DNA from: Aulostomus chinensis | Taxonomy: Eukaryota; Chordata; Actinopteri; Syngnathiformes; Aulostomidae | Direction of reading: 5' to 3' | Assembly (NCBI GenBank): GCA_037954235.1 | Contig: JBBMOA010000014.1 | Coordinates: 21,241,273 to 21,305,272 of the forward strand | DNA: 64,000 nucleotides | Part shown: positions 47,201-57,767 of the stretch, one piece after another | Layout of the letters: every line of letters starts with the position of its first letter | Position numbering within the stretch: the first letter of the stretch is position 1 | Notes under the pieces: model-generated | Told to the model about the DNA's origin: nothing | Databases searched by the model: none | What the model saw: the letters and a program-made list of their open reading frames with translations, nothing else | Position numbers and translations under genes: made by a program

Positions 47201-48616
47201 ACACATTTTGCATCCATTCATTTTCACCCTGCTTGTACCTCTATGGCTACAGTATTACAGTATTACAGTGTGACAGTATCACAGTATTACTGTGTTCTGG
47301 TCACTCCTGCGGTGCGTCAGCGTCGACTGATCGCTCATTCCTCTATCAGCCACTTTTGCTCGTTTCCTCTTCTTTGTTCGTCATTTACTGTTTGAGATGA
47401 AAGTCTTTACCAAATATATGATTCATTAGACAAAAAGAATGTTATTTCCCCAAATTCGCAGTTTAATCTTTTTTTCAAGATGTACAAAATGTAAATATTT
47501 CATGAACCTGCACTGATATTCAGATACTATCAATATTGGTAAGTAAGGGCTAACAGCCTCATGGTTTATTAAAATATTGGTATATTAGATATTAGTTCTA
47601 AAAGCCACTTTTGTGCATCCCTTCTTGTCCGCTCTTTATTTTGAACATGTTTACATGTTTGCCAGCTGTGAGTTTGTGTTCAGACGCTACTGAGAGACTA
47701 CAACTACTGCGGGACATGCAGTCATCAGGACACATGAAGTACTCCAAGTACTCCGGACTCCAGTGCTGCTACACGGAGCTCAGCTAACGTGCAGAATGAA
47801 GGGGGGAGGGACGGGTCAGCGGCAGGACTGAACCGAGACGCCCATGTGTCACCAGCATTTTTGGTCGTGAAATCACTTGTAGCTGCTTCTTCTTCTACGG
47901 TCAGTGGCAGTGACTTTTACGTTGCCCGCTCCTCGCAGTTCAACACGTGACGGCAAGCTCGAATAAAGCATTTACCAACATGTCTTCCCAGGGTAACATT
48001 TGCTTAAAAAATATTGCATAGTCATTCACGGAGAGAGACAGTCAGAGTCAAACACTGTGAAGTTTTGAGAAAACATCCTCATTTCCGTTCCACATTTTCA
48101 AAATAAAAACACACCAGTTCCCATTCTAACATTTAATCATACGAGAATCAAATTCTCACATTTATCTGAATTTAAAGTAAATGCCACCAAAGAATGTGTT
48201 GGTTTACGACTTGTAATTGCAAACAAATTGAAATGCCTGTAATTAAAATAAAAATAGTTGCGCTTTTATTTTGAAGGACCTGTGCCCCTTTCCGCCATCA
48301 CCTGAGCTAAATTCAGCCTCATAACCTCACATGAACTCAGGTACTGAGGAGCCCGCAGGAACTGCTAGCTTATCTAGTAACACGTTTACGTTGACAAATT
48401 ACGAATTCCGGTACACAAAGTTGCAGTTGTGTGTGTAACAGCCCTCCCAGGGCCGCGGGCAATCGCGGGCCACACTACCGCGGGCCGGGGCGACAGCAGC
48501 CTCCCCGGCCTGACCGTGTTTACTTCAGCCCGCTAACTTCCACTCACCGTCAGTTCGGGGTCTATCTCGATCTTGAACGTCTGCTGTTGTAGCGTCTTCA
48601 GCGTTATCGTCAACAT
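38135..48616 (-). CDS. rad23a: RAD23 ubiquitin-receptor / XPC partner (10 exons, complete)
   Basis: RAD23 carries polyubiquitinated proteins to the proteasome through its UBL domain and binds XPC in nucleotide-excision repair. It acts in the nucleus and cytosol. Ten exons with canonical borders join to 489 codons. The ubiquitin-like domain covers residues 1-77 (TITLKTLQQQTFKI, DAFPAVGQKLIYAG, EKNFVVVMVTK). A 170-residue Ala/Pro/Ser linker follows, then UBA1 at about 258-302 (EIMSMGYEREQVV), the STI1/XPC-binding domain at about 362-415 (NPLEFLRNQPQFQQMR) and UBA2 at about 447-488 (ALGFPEGLVIQAYFACEKNE). It is longer than human RAD23A (363) or RAD23B (409), mainly because of the linker. The TITLK start and the linkage to eps15l1 favour rad23a, while the long Ala/Pro linker resembles RAD23B, so the paralogue call is not certain. 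Confidence 0.94.
38368..38514 (-). CDS. rad23a: rad23 exon 9
   Basis: Forty-nine codons (404-452): QITQHQERFVQMLNEP, a Gly-rich spacer, and YIQVTPQEKEAIER at the UBA2 entry. The donor is AGG|GTCAGT. Confidence 0.95.
38515..40684. other. rad23 intron 8
   Basis: 2.2 kb with no recognised element. A 141-codon minus-strand open frame at 39,785-40,210 has no similarity I can name. Confidence 0.4.
40685..40869 (-). CDS. rad23a: rad23 exon 8 (STI1/XPC-binding)
   Basis: Two bases plus 61 codons (342-403), including NPLEFLRNQPQFQQMRQIIQ and LLPALLQQLG. The acceptor is a tandem CAGCAG. Use of the second AG would move the exon border to 40,866 and remove one alanine. Confidence 0.95.
41095..41655 (+). 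mobile_element. L2/CR1-like LINE reverse-transcriptase fragment
   Basis: Frame-broken plus-strand peptides match a fish L2-type RT in order: DPIPTKLL, MINVALVSGSVPQSFK, an ALVRVTSDLL-like block, the SVLV-LDLSAAFDTIDH block and a LNWFRSYLLG-like block. It lies in rad23 intron 7, antisense to the gene, and is not functional. Confidence 0.75.
41663..42002. repeat. 28-base minisatellite, about 12 copies
   Basis: The unit contains GGGAGGGAGGTTCT followed by CCACCTGCTCTACT. The copies are highly uniform; early ones have TACTAGG and later ones TACTGGG. It starts exactly where the LINE RT fragment stops. Confidence 0.97.
42291..42408 (-). CDS. rad23a: rad23 exon 7 (Pro-rich linker 2)
   Basis: Thirty-nine codons plus one base (303-341), starting GIPAEAGD, then a Pro/Gln-rich stretch (PPTPAVQPPQQPP). 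The donor is ACCA|GTAAGA. Confidence 0.92.
42501..42628 (-). CDS. rad23a: rad23 exon 6 (UBA1)
   Basis: Two bases plus 42 codons (260-302), with ENLVSEIMSMGYEREQVVSA and NNPDRAVEYLLM, a complete UBA1 with its MGY loop. Confidence 0.96.
42629..43540. other. rad23 intron 5
   Basis: No transposable element recognised. A C9 and (CA)n run lies at about 43,471-43,500, some 40 bases past the exon 5 donor. Confidence 0.4.
43541..43587 (-). CDS. rad23a: rad23 exon 5 (microexon)
   Basis: A 47-base exon encoding LADDLGLLEEAASIL, which joins in phase to the following TGQAYENLV. The borders are TCAAAG|CC and CTAG|GTAAAA. Confidence 0.88.
43588..44507. other. rad23 intron 4
   Basis: AT-moderate sequence with no recognised feature. 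Confidence 0.4.
44508..45007 (-). CDS. rad23a: rad23 exon 4 (Ala/Pro/Ser linker)
   Basis: About 166 codons (78-243) of low-complexity linker, starting PKAAPLPQAAPK. A Ser run of about ten is encoded by a TCC-type repeat (44,914-44,950), and an Ala-Pro repeat by a 6-base GCACCT/GCCCCT unit (44,807-44,840). It ends in an acidic EEKPREEPE stretch before CCAG|GTGTCC. Confidence 0.9.
45140..45219 (-). CDS. rad23a: rad23 exon 3 (end of UBL)
   Basis: Two bases plus 26 codons (51-77), with KILNDDTPLKEYKIDEKNF and VVVMVTK. The donor AAG|GTTTGT is slightly weak. Confidence 0.95.
45330..45845 (-). mobile_element. Penelope-like element RT fragment (inverted part)
   Basis: The minus-strand translation has the Penelope-type RT block GSPVCPAVANWSMEEAERR, then LRYVDNTWVRI, followed by a KFTRDDV segment. 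The family consensus is GSPVSPxxANLYME and RYVDDTW. The catalytic YVDD is changed to YVDN. Disrupted and inactive, in rad23 intron 2. Confidence 0.72.
45975..46235 (+). mobile_element. Penelope-like element fragment (direct part)
   Basis: The plus-strand translation shows RKDTHTDQYLLLDSLCPLEH, then KQGAIRALDHR and further on DVAEKLRRLL. These are the blocks that directly follow the RT core in Penelope-like elements. A stop precedes RKDT. It is in the opposite orientation to the 45,330-45,845 fragment. Confidence 0.72.
46503..46584 (-). CDS. rad23a: rad23 exon 2 (UBL)
   Basis: Twenty-seven codons plus one base (24-50), with VKVLKQKIEADRG and DAFPAVGQKLIYA. The borders are TTGTTAG|GTG and GCAG|GTGAGC. 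Confidence 0.95.
46585..48547. other. rad23 intron 1
   Basis: AT-rich, with a short TATA/CACA microsatellite at about 47,158-47,206. The 3' third toward exon 1 becomes CpG-rich (48,440-48,547). No exon seen. Confidence 0.4.
48548..48616 (-). CDS. rad23a: rad23 exon 1 (start codon)
   Basis: Twenty-three codons starting MLTITLKTLQQQTFKI. The donor is ACG|GTGAGTG and the start context has A at -3. The frame is open upstream to an ATG at 48,763, but homology supports this start. Confidence 0.93.
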
Positions 48617-48860
48617 CTTTCCAGGCGTTTTCAGACGAAGTTGTCTGCGAAAACCGAGTGTTCCCACGGCAGTTCCCGGCGGTGGTCGCTCCTCTCCGCA
48701 CCTCTCTGATGGGTCTGGATGTATGTGTGACTCAGCTGTCTGCCTGCCGCCGAGCGCCTGCACACGGACGCCATCTGCCGGCCGGGAGAGGTACTGCGGC
48801 AGGCCTTCGGGTGCTGTCCGACATCCCAGGACTTCAGGGACGCAGACGAAAACCTAAATT
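48617..48860 (-). promoter_or_regulatory. rad23 promoter / 5' UTR (CpG island)
   Basis: GC- and CpG-rich sequence on both sides of rad23 exon 1 (about 48,430-48,860), with no TATA box. It faces the uap1 promoter in a head-to-head arrangement. Confidence 0.5.
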
Positions 48861-48916
48861 TAGCACAAAATAAGGAAGTTTGCGTGTAGTGGGTGTTTTT
48901 TGGTTTTTTTTTTGTA

Positions 48917-49680
48917 GCGGTGCTTCTTGGCAATAAACCTGACACCGTTTCAAAGCCCGCTTGTTTCGCTCTTAAATGGAGCCTCATTCGTCAGGAGCGC
49001 GGGTTGGTGGGCAGAGCGGCGGAACTGAGGATGAGGGTTGCGCCCATGAAACCTTTGCCAAAATCTCTGCCAGTGCCAAACAGCTGATCTTGCTGCTGAG
49101 ATTCTGCAACCAGGTGCAATCCCACATCTCCTGCCTGAAACCGAACAGCATCCTCCATGATGACAACGCTCGCCCCACAGGGCGGGGTTTATCAGAGACG
49201 ACCTCCAGAATTTGGGAGTGGAGAGGGCGGAGGCCTGCCAGCGGTCCTGACCTCAACCCCACCGAACGCTTGTGGGCTCGGCTGGGGCCTGCTGGTGGCG
49301 CCAGAGTGACCAGCGCAACCACGCTGGCTGACCTGACAAATGCTGGTTGGGGAAGGAGATGCGTCCCGCCGCGGTGTGAGACCAGGCTGGCGACCAGCAT
49401 GGGGGGCAGACGGTTGTGGATGTGTGTGGCTCTTTGTTTGTTGAATGGATAAATTGTTAAATTGCCAACATGTCTTGTTTCTTCAAACTTCAACCATCCA
49501 ATCCACCAAACAAGCCTCAACGGCAAGATCAGCTGTTTTGGCAAAGGTTTCATGGGCGCGACCGTCATCCTCAGCTCCGCTGCACGGCCCGCAAACGCGC
49601 ACTCCTGATGAATGAGGCTCCATTCAAGAGCGAAGCGAACGGGCGGTGTCGGGTTTAGCGCCAGGAAGCACCGTCAATAT
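48917..49680 (+). mobile_element. internally deleted Tc1-type transposon with long TIRs
   Basis: The two ends are inverted repeats of roughly 160-175 bases. The left arm (48,917-49,095) and the reverse complement of the right arm (49,522-49,678) share GGTGCTTC, GACACCG, AATGGAGCCTCATTC, GCGCCCATGAAACCTTTGCC and CAGCTGATCTTGC. Between them a plus-strand remnant of Tc1 transposase shows HDDNARPT, a DLNPTERLWARLG block (catalytic-region neighbourhood) and an ATTLADLT-like block, with frameshifts. The N-terminal DNA-binding half is missing. Confidence 0.8.
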
Positions 49681-50300
49681 AAGAACATAAGAAGTCCAGT
49701 AACTGCGGAGTGTGAAACGGCGAGGAGGAACCGTAACACGTGGGAGTCTCGATGATGACGTCACGACCGAACGGCGACAACAGTGGCAGGACGACTCGTG
49801 GGTCCTCAGGGACCAGTGCCGTGTCTGTTGGTGGGTCTGGAGGGGTGCTGGCCTGGCAGGGTTTCTGTCTCCTCGGCTGATGTCTGACGCCCATGTAGAG
49901 GCGCATCCTTGCACGCACGTGAACGCGTCAGCTGACGTCCCGGAGCTCCGGTGTTGAGCTTCATCACCGTGCGCTTCCGGGTTTTGTCACCACAATAGTA
50001 CCACAAATGCTCAGGTACTTGGTCAAGTACGATGTCGAGGTATGAGTGTACTTGAGTATTTGCATTGTGGAGGGTTTTGTGCTTCTATTCCACCAAATCT
50101 CAAGGGAACTATGACGTCATATGTCTGAGGCGGTAAAGATGAAGATTTAGGTTTTACAAGCAAAGCCTGATGACGAGGCTCCCAAACCCGGGAAACACGG
50201 GCACGTGGATTTGAAAAACTTTGGATGATTAACTGAACTGTAGTACTTCTCTACTTTTACTACAGTGGCGTTTTGAATTGAGACCTTTTACCTTGACCGT
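49681..50300. other. rad23-uap1 intergenic spacer
   Basis: Unique sequence between the Tc1 relic and the uap1 CpG island. No gene seen. Confidence 0.4.
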
Positions 50301-50800
50301 CCACGGAGCACCTGAAGGCAGCACGCTGCCAAACGGATGGCGCCGCCGACGCCGCTCGTGCCACGTCAAAAGTGACGTAGCAGGAGGTGTCGTCCGGGTG
50401 GGAGGCGTCCATCCCGGGACAAAATCCCATAGAGCAGCGAGTGGCAGTGACAGCCTTCAGACGCGGAGGAGAACTCGTCGGAGGTGAGAGCTTTAATATT
50501 CATCCGTTCATGGTGCGGCGGTGTTCCGCCGTGCTAACAGAGGCTGCTAGCGTTAGCCTGTTAGCTGCTCGGGGTTAGGGGTAGGGTTTAGGGATCGGCC
50601 GGCTAGAGAAGGCAGGTTGGGGGGGGGGGGGCGATTCATATTTGTCGTCCACTCAGTAAACACGCGGGTTTCCGGGTAGCTGGGAGGACCCGCCAGCTCC
50701 TCCAGGCGAAGCCGCTAACATCCCTGCTACAACCTCAAATTGAAAAGCCTCGTTGAAGCTTCGGGTTCGATCGGTTGTGACCCCGGTCAGTGCGCATGAA
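50300..50800 (+). promoter_or_regulatory. uap1 promoter and probable noncoding first exon
   Basis: CpG-rich block. A plausible 5' UTR exon ends at 50,483 with CGGAG|GTGAGAG, which would splice to TTTACAG|TG at 51,175, 32 bases before the uap1 ATG. A G12 run occurs at about 50,620-50,632. The transcription start is not defined by the sequence. Confidence 0.45.
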
Positions 50801-51206
50801 GGGGCGGATGCTGCTGTCCTCCCCGGCGTCTCCTATTGATGCTGCTGGATCCTCCAGGATGGAAGTGGGTTGCCTCACCTGCAGCTGGGCGGCTGAAGCT
50901 GAGTTGAACTAACTAACTAACTAACTTGAACTAATCTTATCATCAAGGAGGCGGCTTGTTTAAGTCGAGGAATCCCCCCCCCCCCCCACACACACACACA
51001 CACACACACCTGTGAAGTCGCTACACAACCCTGCTGCTCCAGGAGCATGAATCTGATCGAGAACGTTCCTGTCAGCTGCCTCGTTCTTGTCATTGTAGAA
51101 TGAACTGGCACCCATGACCGTGGTCTTTGAAGCAGCCTGCCAGTAACCATCCGTCACATCATGTCTCTTTACAGTGTGGCAGACTTGATTGAAAGCGCCG
51201 TTGACC

Positions 51207-51483
51207 ATGGACCCAAGCAGGCTCATCCAGAGGCTGGCCCAGGCTGGACAGTCTCACCTCATGCAGTTCTGGGACGCGCTCAGCCCCGAGGAGCAGGCTG
51301 TCTTGACCCTTGACCTCCAGGGGATGGACTTTCAGGAGATCAATGGGTTCTTCAAGAATGCCATGGAAACGTCTAGCAGCAGTAAACATGAGAAGATGGA
51401 TGCCCGCATGGGACCGGTGCCCCCGGAGGTCCTGGGGAGTGTGACGAGGGACAGAGGGAGTCTCAGGGACTGGGAGCTGGCAG
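51207..51483 (+). CDS. uap1: uap1 coding exon 1 (start codon)
   Basis: Ninety-two codons plus one base, with LAQAGQSHLMQFW, then DARMGPVPPEVLGS. The upstream acceptor is TTTACAG at 51,174. The donor is GGCAG|GTGAAC. Confidence 0.95.
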
Positions 51484-54400
51484 GTGAACTACTCACTCAG
51501 TTACTGTCGGCCGACACGCTTGGAGGGCTTTAGCAGTGTGTTTAACAATGACAGAATGATAGAGGAGGAGGGCATGTGAGTGCTTATCAGTCACAGCGGG
51601 TTCATGATCCTCTTAAGACCCAAACCCGGCTGTTACGTCCTGGTGCCCTGCTCCACAGGGGAGAGGGACGACACCTCATCGTGACATCTATGACGTGGAC
51701 TGGATATCTTAGGAGCTCACGTTATTAATATTTCCATACTTCAAGACAAGGCTAAAACCAGCTGAGCAGGCTGAGGAACTCCCCATTGCTGTGTGGTTCA
51801 CTCCCAGTGAGCAGTTCCCGGTCCCAGCGTCCTGTCAGGGTTTGACGTATGACTAAAACAGCTTGTGCTCATTATGCTTTGCACAATCCTGCTTGCGGTG
51901 GAGGTCTGAACATTTAGCAATGGTGTTCTTTCCTGGGGGAAGATGACATCTGGTTTGTATTTTGTCCTGATGAGTTTTTTTTTAACCTCCACTCAGGGTG
52001 TGTACTTGTTTGGGGGGGGGGTGCTGAATACAAAGTCACATAGCAGCATTTTATGTAGAATTTACTAGAACAGCGATAAACTTTATAAACCTGTAAATCT
52101 GAGAAGGACAATAAAGGGCCTAGGAGACTTTGGTAGGGAGGTTCCATTTCAGCTCTAATATATGAGGTCATATTGCCAAAGTCCTGCAGCAGAGGCCATA
52201 AATGACTGGTGTGGCTGATAGATTAGATATTGGACCAGCATGGCGAGGCCTTGTCTCAGCATCTACAGGCAGCCTGGGTCTCTACACTGTCTAATCCTGA
52301 TGCTGCCATTAATGGTTCCTCTGTTTCTGCTCTGCCCCTTCAGGTCTGGACTGCATTTCTCAGAGTAAAGTAGCAGCTCTGCTGCTGGCTGGTGGCCAAG
52401 GAACCAGACTGGGGGTCTCTTACCCCAAAGGCATGTACGACGTCGGGCTGCCATCCCACAAAACGCTCTTTCAGATTCAGGCTGAACGCATTCTGAGGCT
52501 GCAACAGTTGGCTGAGCAAAAGCACAAAATCAAGTGTTGTATTCCCTGGTAAGACATGTTGGCTGGAGCGGCGAGGTTATTTAGGGATGGGAAACTTAGT
52601 GAGCATTGATCTCCCTTGGTTGCGTCTCTAGCTTTACTTTGTAGGAACAAGTTCCCAAATACTGCCTCACTATTGGCTGCCAGAATGATAATTAACTGGG
52701 TCAAATCATGGTCAGTCAGAAGAAACTGTAAAACGGAAGTTGTGTTCTCAGAAAAGGATTAGAGTTCCCTGTGGTACCGAGCCAAGGACACAACAACAGA
52801 GGTGCCGGGAAGTAGCAGAGTGCAGGAAGTCTCCATGGACACAACAGGCAAGTTCAGGCTCACCAGTATTGAAGGTTACGTAAGAAAGAGCAGGTTGAGA
52901 TGAGCTTTGGTCCCTGATCCTGTGAAGAGGCTGTAAGGTTTTTATTGTCTGTTGAGAGTTTTAACTTCAAATCTTTCAAGTTCAGCTTTTTTTGTGTTTT
53001 CTAAGTTTTGTAAAACCTCAGCACCTTTAGATTTATACCTTTGTACATGACAGATTTTAAAAAGGAACAAACCAAATCATCCATGAGTTGCCTCTGTGTT
53101 GCTTTCAGGTACATCATGACCAGCGGCAGGACGATGGACTCCACCAAGGGCTTCTTCTCACGGCACAACTATTTTGGCCTGGACAAGAATGACGTCATCT
53201 TCTTCCAGCAGGGGATGCTACCGGCCATGGACTACAACGGCAAGATCATCCTGGAGAGTAAAGGCAAACTCTCCATGGCTCCTGGTGAGTTGTGTGTTTT
53301 TAACACTGGAGGTTTATGTCAGACGACTGGACGCATCACGCCGCTGATGGCCTGTGACTCAGGGCGCTCTGCGTGGTCCGGCAGCGCACGGCTCGGCTCA
53401 GGTGTTTACTAAATGGCCACAAGGTAGAATAGAAAAAAACCTGTAGTTTTATTGTAAAAAGATACTAAAGATTGTTTCTGAGTATGTTTGAGGTGAGAAA
53501 CAGACCGTGCAGTCACATGATCAGACCTGACTCCCAGGGGGCTGCTTCCTCCACGGGGCCACCCCCTCTCACGTGAATTAGAGGATGAACTCAATAGTGG
53601 GGAGCGCCTGGATAAACCAGCGTTCCAGATCCATCACACCGCAGAGAGACGATTTAGCTCCCATCTGGCGTTTGAGTGATGCGTCTGTGTCTGTTTCAGA
53701 TGGGAACGGGGGTCTTTACAGAGCTTTGGGGAACCAGGGCATCATGGATGACATGCAGCGGCGGGGGATCGAGTTCATCCATGTGTACTGTGTTGATAAC
53801 ATCCTGGTCAAAGTGGCTGACCCCTCCTTTGTTGGGTTCTGTGTGCAGAAGGGAGCAGACTGTGGAGCCAAGGTGGGTGGCCCCTCTGTTCTGGTTCTGT
53901 TTCTCCTGGGTCAGGGTCTTTGCATCAGCAGTGACTGAAGGACCCACTGCGAGTTGTTAGTCTGTTCTTGTCTCGTGCACATCACATCTGACACAAGGGT
54001 GAACTTGGAGGCCAGAGGTCAAGGTTACAGGGACCGAACCAACAAAACTCCACCGTTGAAATGCCAACTATCACAACATGTTACACAGATATCTTGCAGC
54101 ACAACGTCATAACACTTTACACCCCAACGGTCCACCTCAGCGCTGCGTCACCTCAGGTCGCCTGCACCCTCTCTGTCCTGGAGACCCTCAGGACCACAGT
54201 GGCTGGGGGGAGCGATCACAGCCTGATAGCTGATACAGTTAGTCACAGTTTTAGCCTCTTATCTTTGGTTGTGTTCCACCTGCCATTAGAGAACAAGCCC
54301 GATTAACAAGAAGACGCTGGAGCAGGTTGAGCAGCGAGTGGGCTCTTGTCCTGTAATTAAGTGCTTTGTAGGACGATACCTTTCTAAAACACGAAAACCT

Positions 54401-56012
54401 CAAAATTGAAAAACTAGAGTCGCTCCTCCAGGCTGTGAGAGGTGTGGTTCCCTTCACATTCCAGGAGGTTCGTAATGGCATCAAAAGTTGTTTCATCTTC
54501 TCTTGGTTTCATGTTGTTCATGTGTTGAAGGGTGTGGTGAGTTCACTGTCACAACTTTCCAACGGTCATTTCTAAGATGGCTGCACATCCTGTAACTCAC
54601 CACTGGGTGGCGGTAAAGGCCACTTGGTTTCCTCATCTTGAGTAATAAATTCATTGCAGTTTTCTAGGAAATTTGAGGGTTAGAGCCCAGAACGCCTCAC
54701 CACCTTCTCAGAAAAAAGTTTGAAAACAGCACCACACAGAAGTGTTTGTTCAAGTGCTCACTCAGCTGCTGCTTTCCATGAGCAAGTACGATTCCAGCAG
54801 ATTCAGTTTCACTTCAGGTTTGTGTGGCTGGCAGTGTACATATAGTACTTGTACATTGAGGTACTGTATATTGAATAGTTGCTCCATCAGCACGAAATGA
54901 GTGAAAGGTGTAACGTTAACACATTTGAACAAACTCCATCCATCATCCCTCCCTCCATCCATCCATCCCTCCATATTCTCCCTCTTCTCCTGTTGAGGGT
55001 GGTGGGGGTGGAGCCTATCCCAGCAGCCTTCCCCCTGGACAGGTCACCAGTCCATGGCAGGGCCAACACATAGAGACAGACAACCATTGGCTCTCCCAGC
55101 CACACCTATGGTCAATTTAGAGTCTGGATTAACCTGGTCCCTCTTGATGTCTTTGGACTGTGGAGGAAGCTGGAGTACCAGAGAGAACCCAGCAGGAACA
55201 GGGAGAACATGGAGACTCAGAAAGACCCCGTGCTGCAGCCGGGGCTCCACCCACAACCTTCTTGCTGGGGGGCCACAGTGAGGACCACTGCTCCACCGGG
55301 CCTCCCATGCATGCTTAACTTCCCTAAATGTTCCCAACAAAGTTTGGATCCAAAGAAATTCTCCATTTTATGAAAAGTGTGTTTAAAAAAAACTTTTTTT
55401 TTTTTTAGTTAATCCTAAAATATATAAGAAGCTTGTTGTTTCGAGGTGCTCCATGTGAGGATACGATTGCTTTATTACCTTTCTGACATTTGTTTTCAAT
55501 CACTTTCATCAAATGGTTTGATCGCTGCTTCTAGTTCTTGTTTCTTTGTTAGAGATTCAGAAACCTACATTTCTGTGAGCTACCAGGCTTCATGAGCAGC
55601 CTGTCAAACTCAGACTGACTGTCTAGGCTCACAAACTCACAATGGAATAAACAGAATCAGGCTTTGTGAGTTCTCCAGCAAACCCAGAACAGAGAGAAGT
55701 GTTGGACTGAGCAGCTGAAGATCCTCCAGACCCCAACTCCTGGTTGACATTAGCAGTTGTGTGCTGCAGCAGAGATGGAAGGATTGGATCGGTGCAGAGT
55801 CCCACCCGTGCATCATAAATTATTCAGTTCCGCTACAGTTCACGTGGCGTCACCGGCCCCCCGCCCGTCACCCCACCCTGCTCACCAGCCCGCCGTCGGG
55901 GCTTCACTCTGTCATTAGCCTCCGACGGATGGGGAGAGGGTTGTTTATTATTGGTGCAGACTTAAACCTCCGGCCTTTGTGCACACGCCAGAATCTGATC
56001 TCTTAGTAGCAG

Positions 56013-56058
<46 letters not shown>

Positions 56059-56568
56059 ATGCTTGATGATGTCATACACGTGGTTTTCTTAAATCATTGT
56101 CCCCAGGTGGTGGAAAAGACCAATCCGACAGAGGCGGTGGGTGTGGTCTGTAAGGTGGACGGGCACTACCAGGTGGTGGAGTACAGCGAGATCACCCTGG
56201 CAACCGCAGAGAAGCGCAGCACTGATGGCCGACTGATGTTCAACGCAGGAAACATTGCCAATCACTTCTTCAGCTTCTCCTTCCTCAGAGACGTCGTGCA
56301 GTAAGCTTGTCTGCAGCTTGTCCTCATCAAGTGTCCTCGGGAGCTCACGTCTTTATAAACTCAGTGTGCGTGGAATGTGCAGTGGAATCCTTTTCCCTGT
56401 GTGTCCGGTAGGAAGTACGAGCCCATGCTGCAGCACCACGTGGCTCAGAAGAAGATCCCCTATGTGGACCCTCAGGGGCAACTCATCCAACCCGACAAAC
56501 CAAACGGCATTAAAATGGAAAAGTTTGTCTTTGACATCTTCCAGTTTGCCAAGTAAGTTACAGATGAC

Positions 56569-56610
<42 letters not shown>

Positions 56611-57717
56611 GTACTTGTTTTTGTTATCTTTTGGAGACCTTTTCTGGTATAACCACTCACCTTATCAGGACCCCTAGTCCTCATGGGGACCAAAGACCGG
56701 TCCTCATGCAGCATAACTTAATTTATGAATACCTGGTCAAAGGTAGGGTGAAGGTGTAACCTGCAGTTAGCTTGAGGTTGAGGTGAGGCATCAATTGGTT
56801 AGGGTTAGGATATTCACATGAATGGAAGTCAATGGAATGTCCTAATAAGGATAGCTACACAAACCTGTGTGTGTGTCTGTTACGGCTAGCCTCCTCTGGC
56901 CCGGGTCTGGAATGGTCCTTGATCTGTCCCGTACATGCATAAAAACCAACCGCTTTTTTCCAGTCCCGCCCATCACGCCGTTTCTCCGAGGCCTGGTCCA
57001 GTGCCCCGGGTCTGCCAGGCCCTGGGCTGGAGGGTGGAGGGTTATGAGCTGTTGCTTCGCTTCACCCCTCAGTGTTTGGTGACATCATGCCTCCGCTAAC
57101 AGAGCTTTGCATTTAATGAGAGGATTCCTGAAACGAGGGACTGATGGAAACACAACAGACGTGTCCAGCCTCCTGCCATGTTTAGTCGCTGCGTGTCCAA
57201 GTAGCAAGGACAGGGATTATAGTTGTGCCCAGACTTCCAGAACCAGCAGGATCCAGATGGGCTCACTGGCTCTGCAGCCAGAAGTTTCACACCAGCACTT
57301 GCTCAGTTCTGGTGCTGCCCACACGGCCGCTATAGTGTATCGTGTATCTCCACCTTTGGGAGTTGGGATGTGTCAAATACCACAAAATACTACCCAACTT
57401 TATCTGTAGATACTGTAGTTTACTGCCCGCAGAAACTGGAGCAGCGTTGATTTTGAGTTCTGGCAAAGACATGAAGACGTTTTACCAAGTGACCTAAACT
57501 GCAAGGTTACACAGTTACTAATAACTACTAGTAATAGTAGTAACTTACTAGTTACTTGTTCTAGCTTTGCTCTGTTCTCAGTTACTCTCTTGACACCAAT
57601 TTCAGAAATATTTGATATATTTACTACTTTTATACTCAATGAATAGACCAGTTTGATGAAAGCAGCATGTTTCCAGAGGGGAAATACTACTTTTAGCAAT
57701 TAAAGTTCGACGCTCAA

Positions 57718-57767
<50 letters not shown>

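Larger units (their letters stand above)
53873..56106. other. uap1 intron 4
   Basis: A 2.2-kb intron holding SINE-like copy 2 and a (TG)n run at 56,016-56,056. The rest is unique. Confidence 0.6.
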
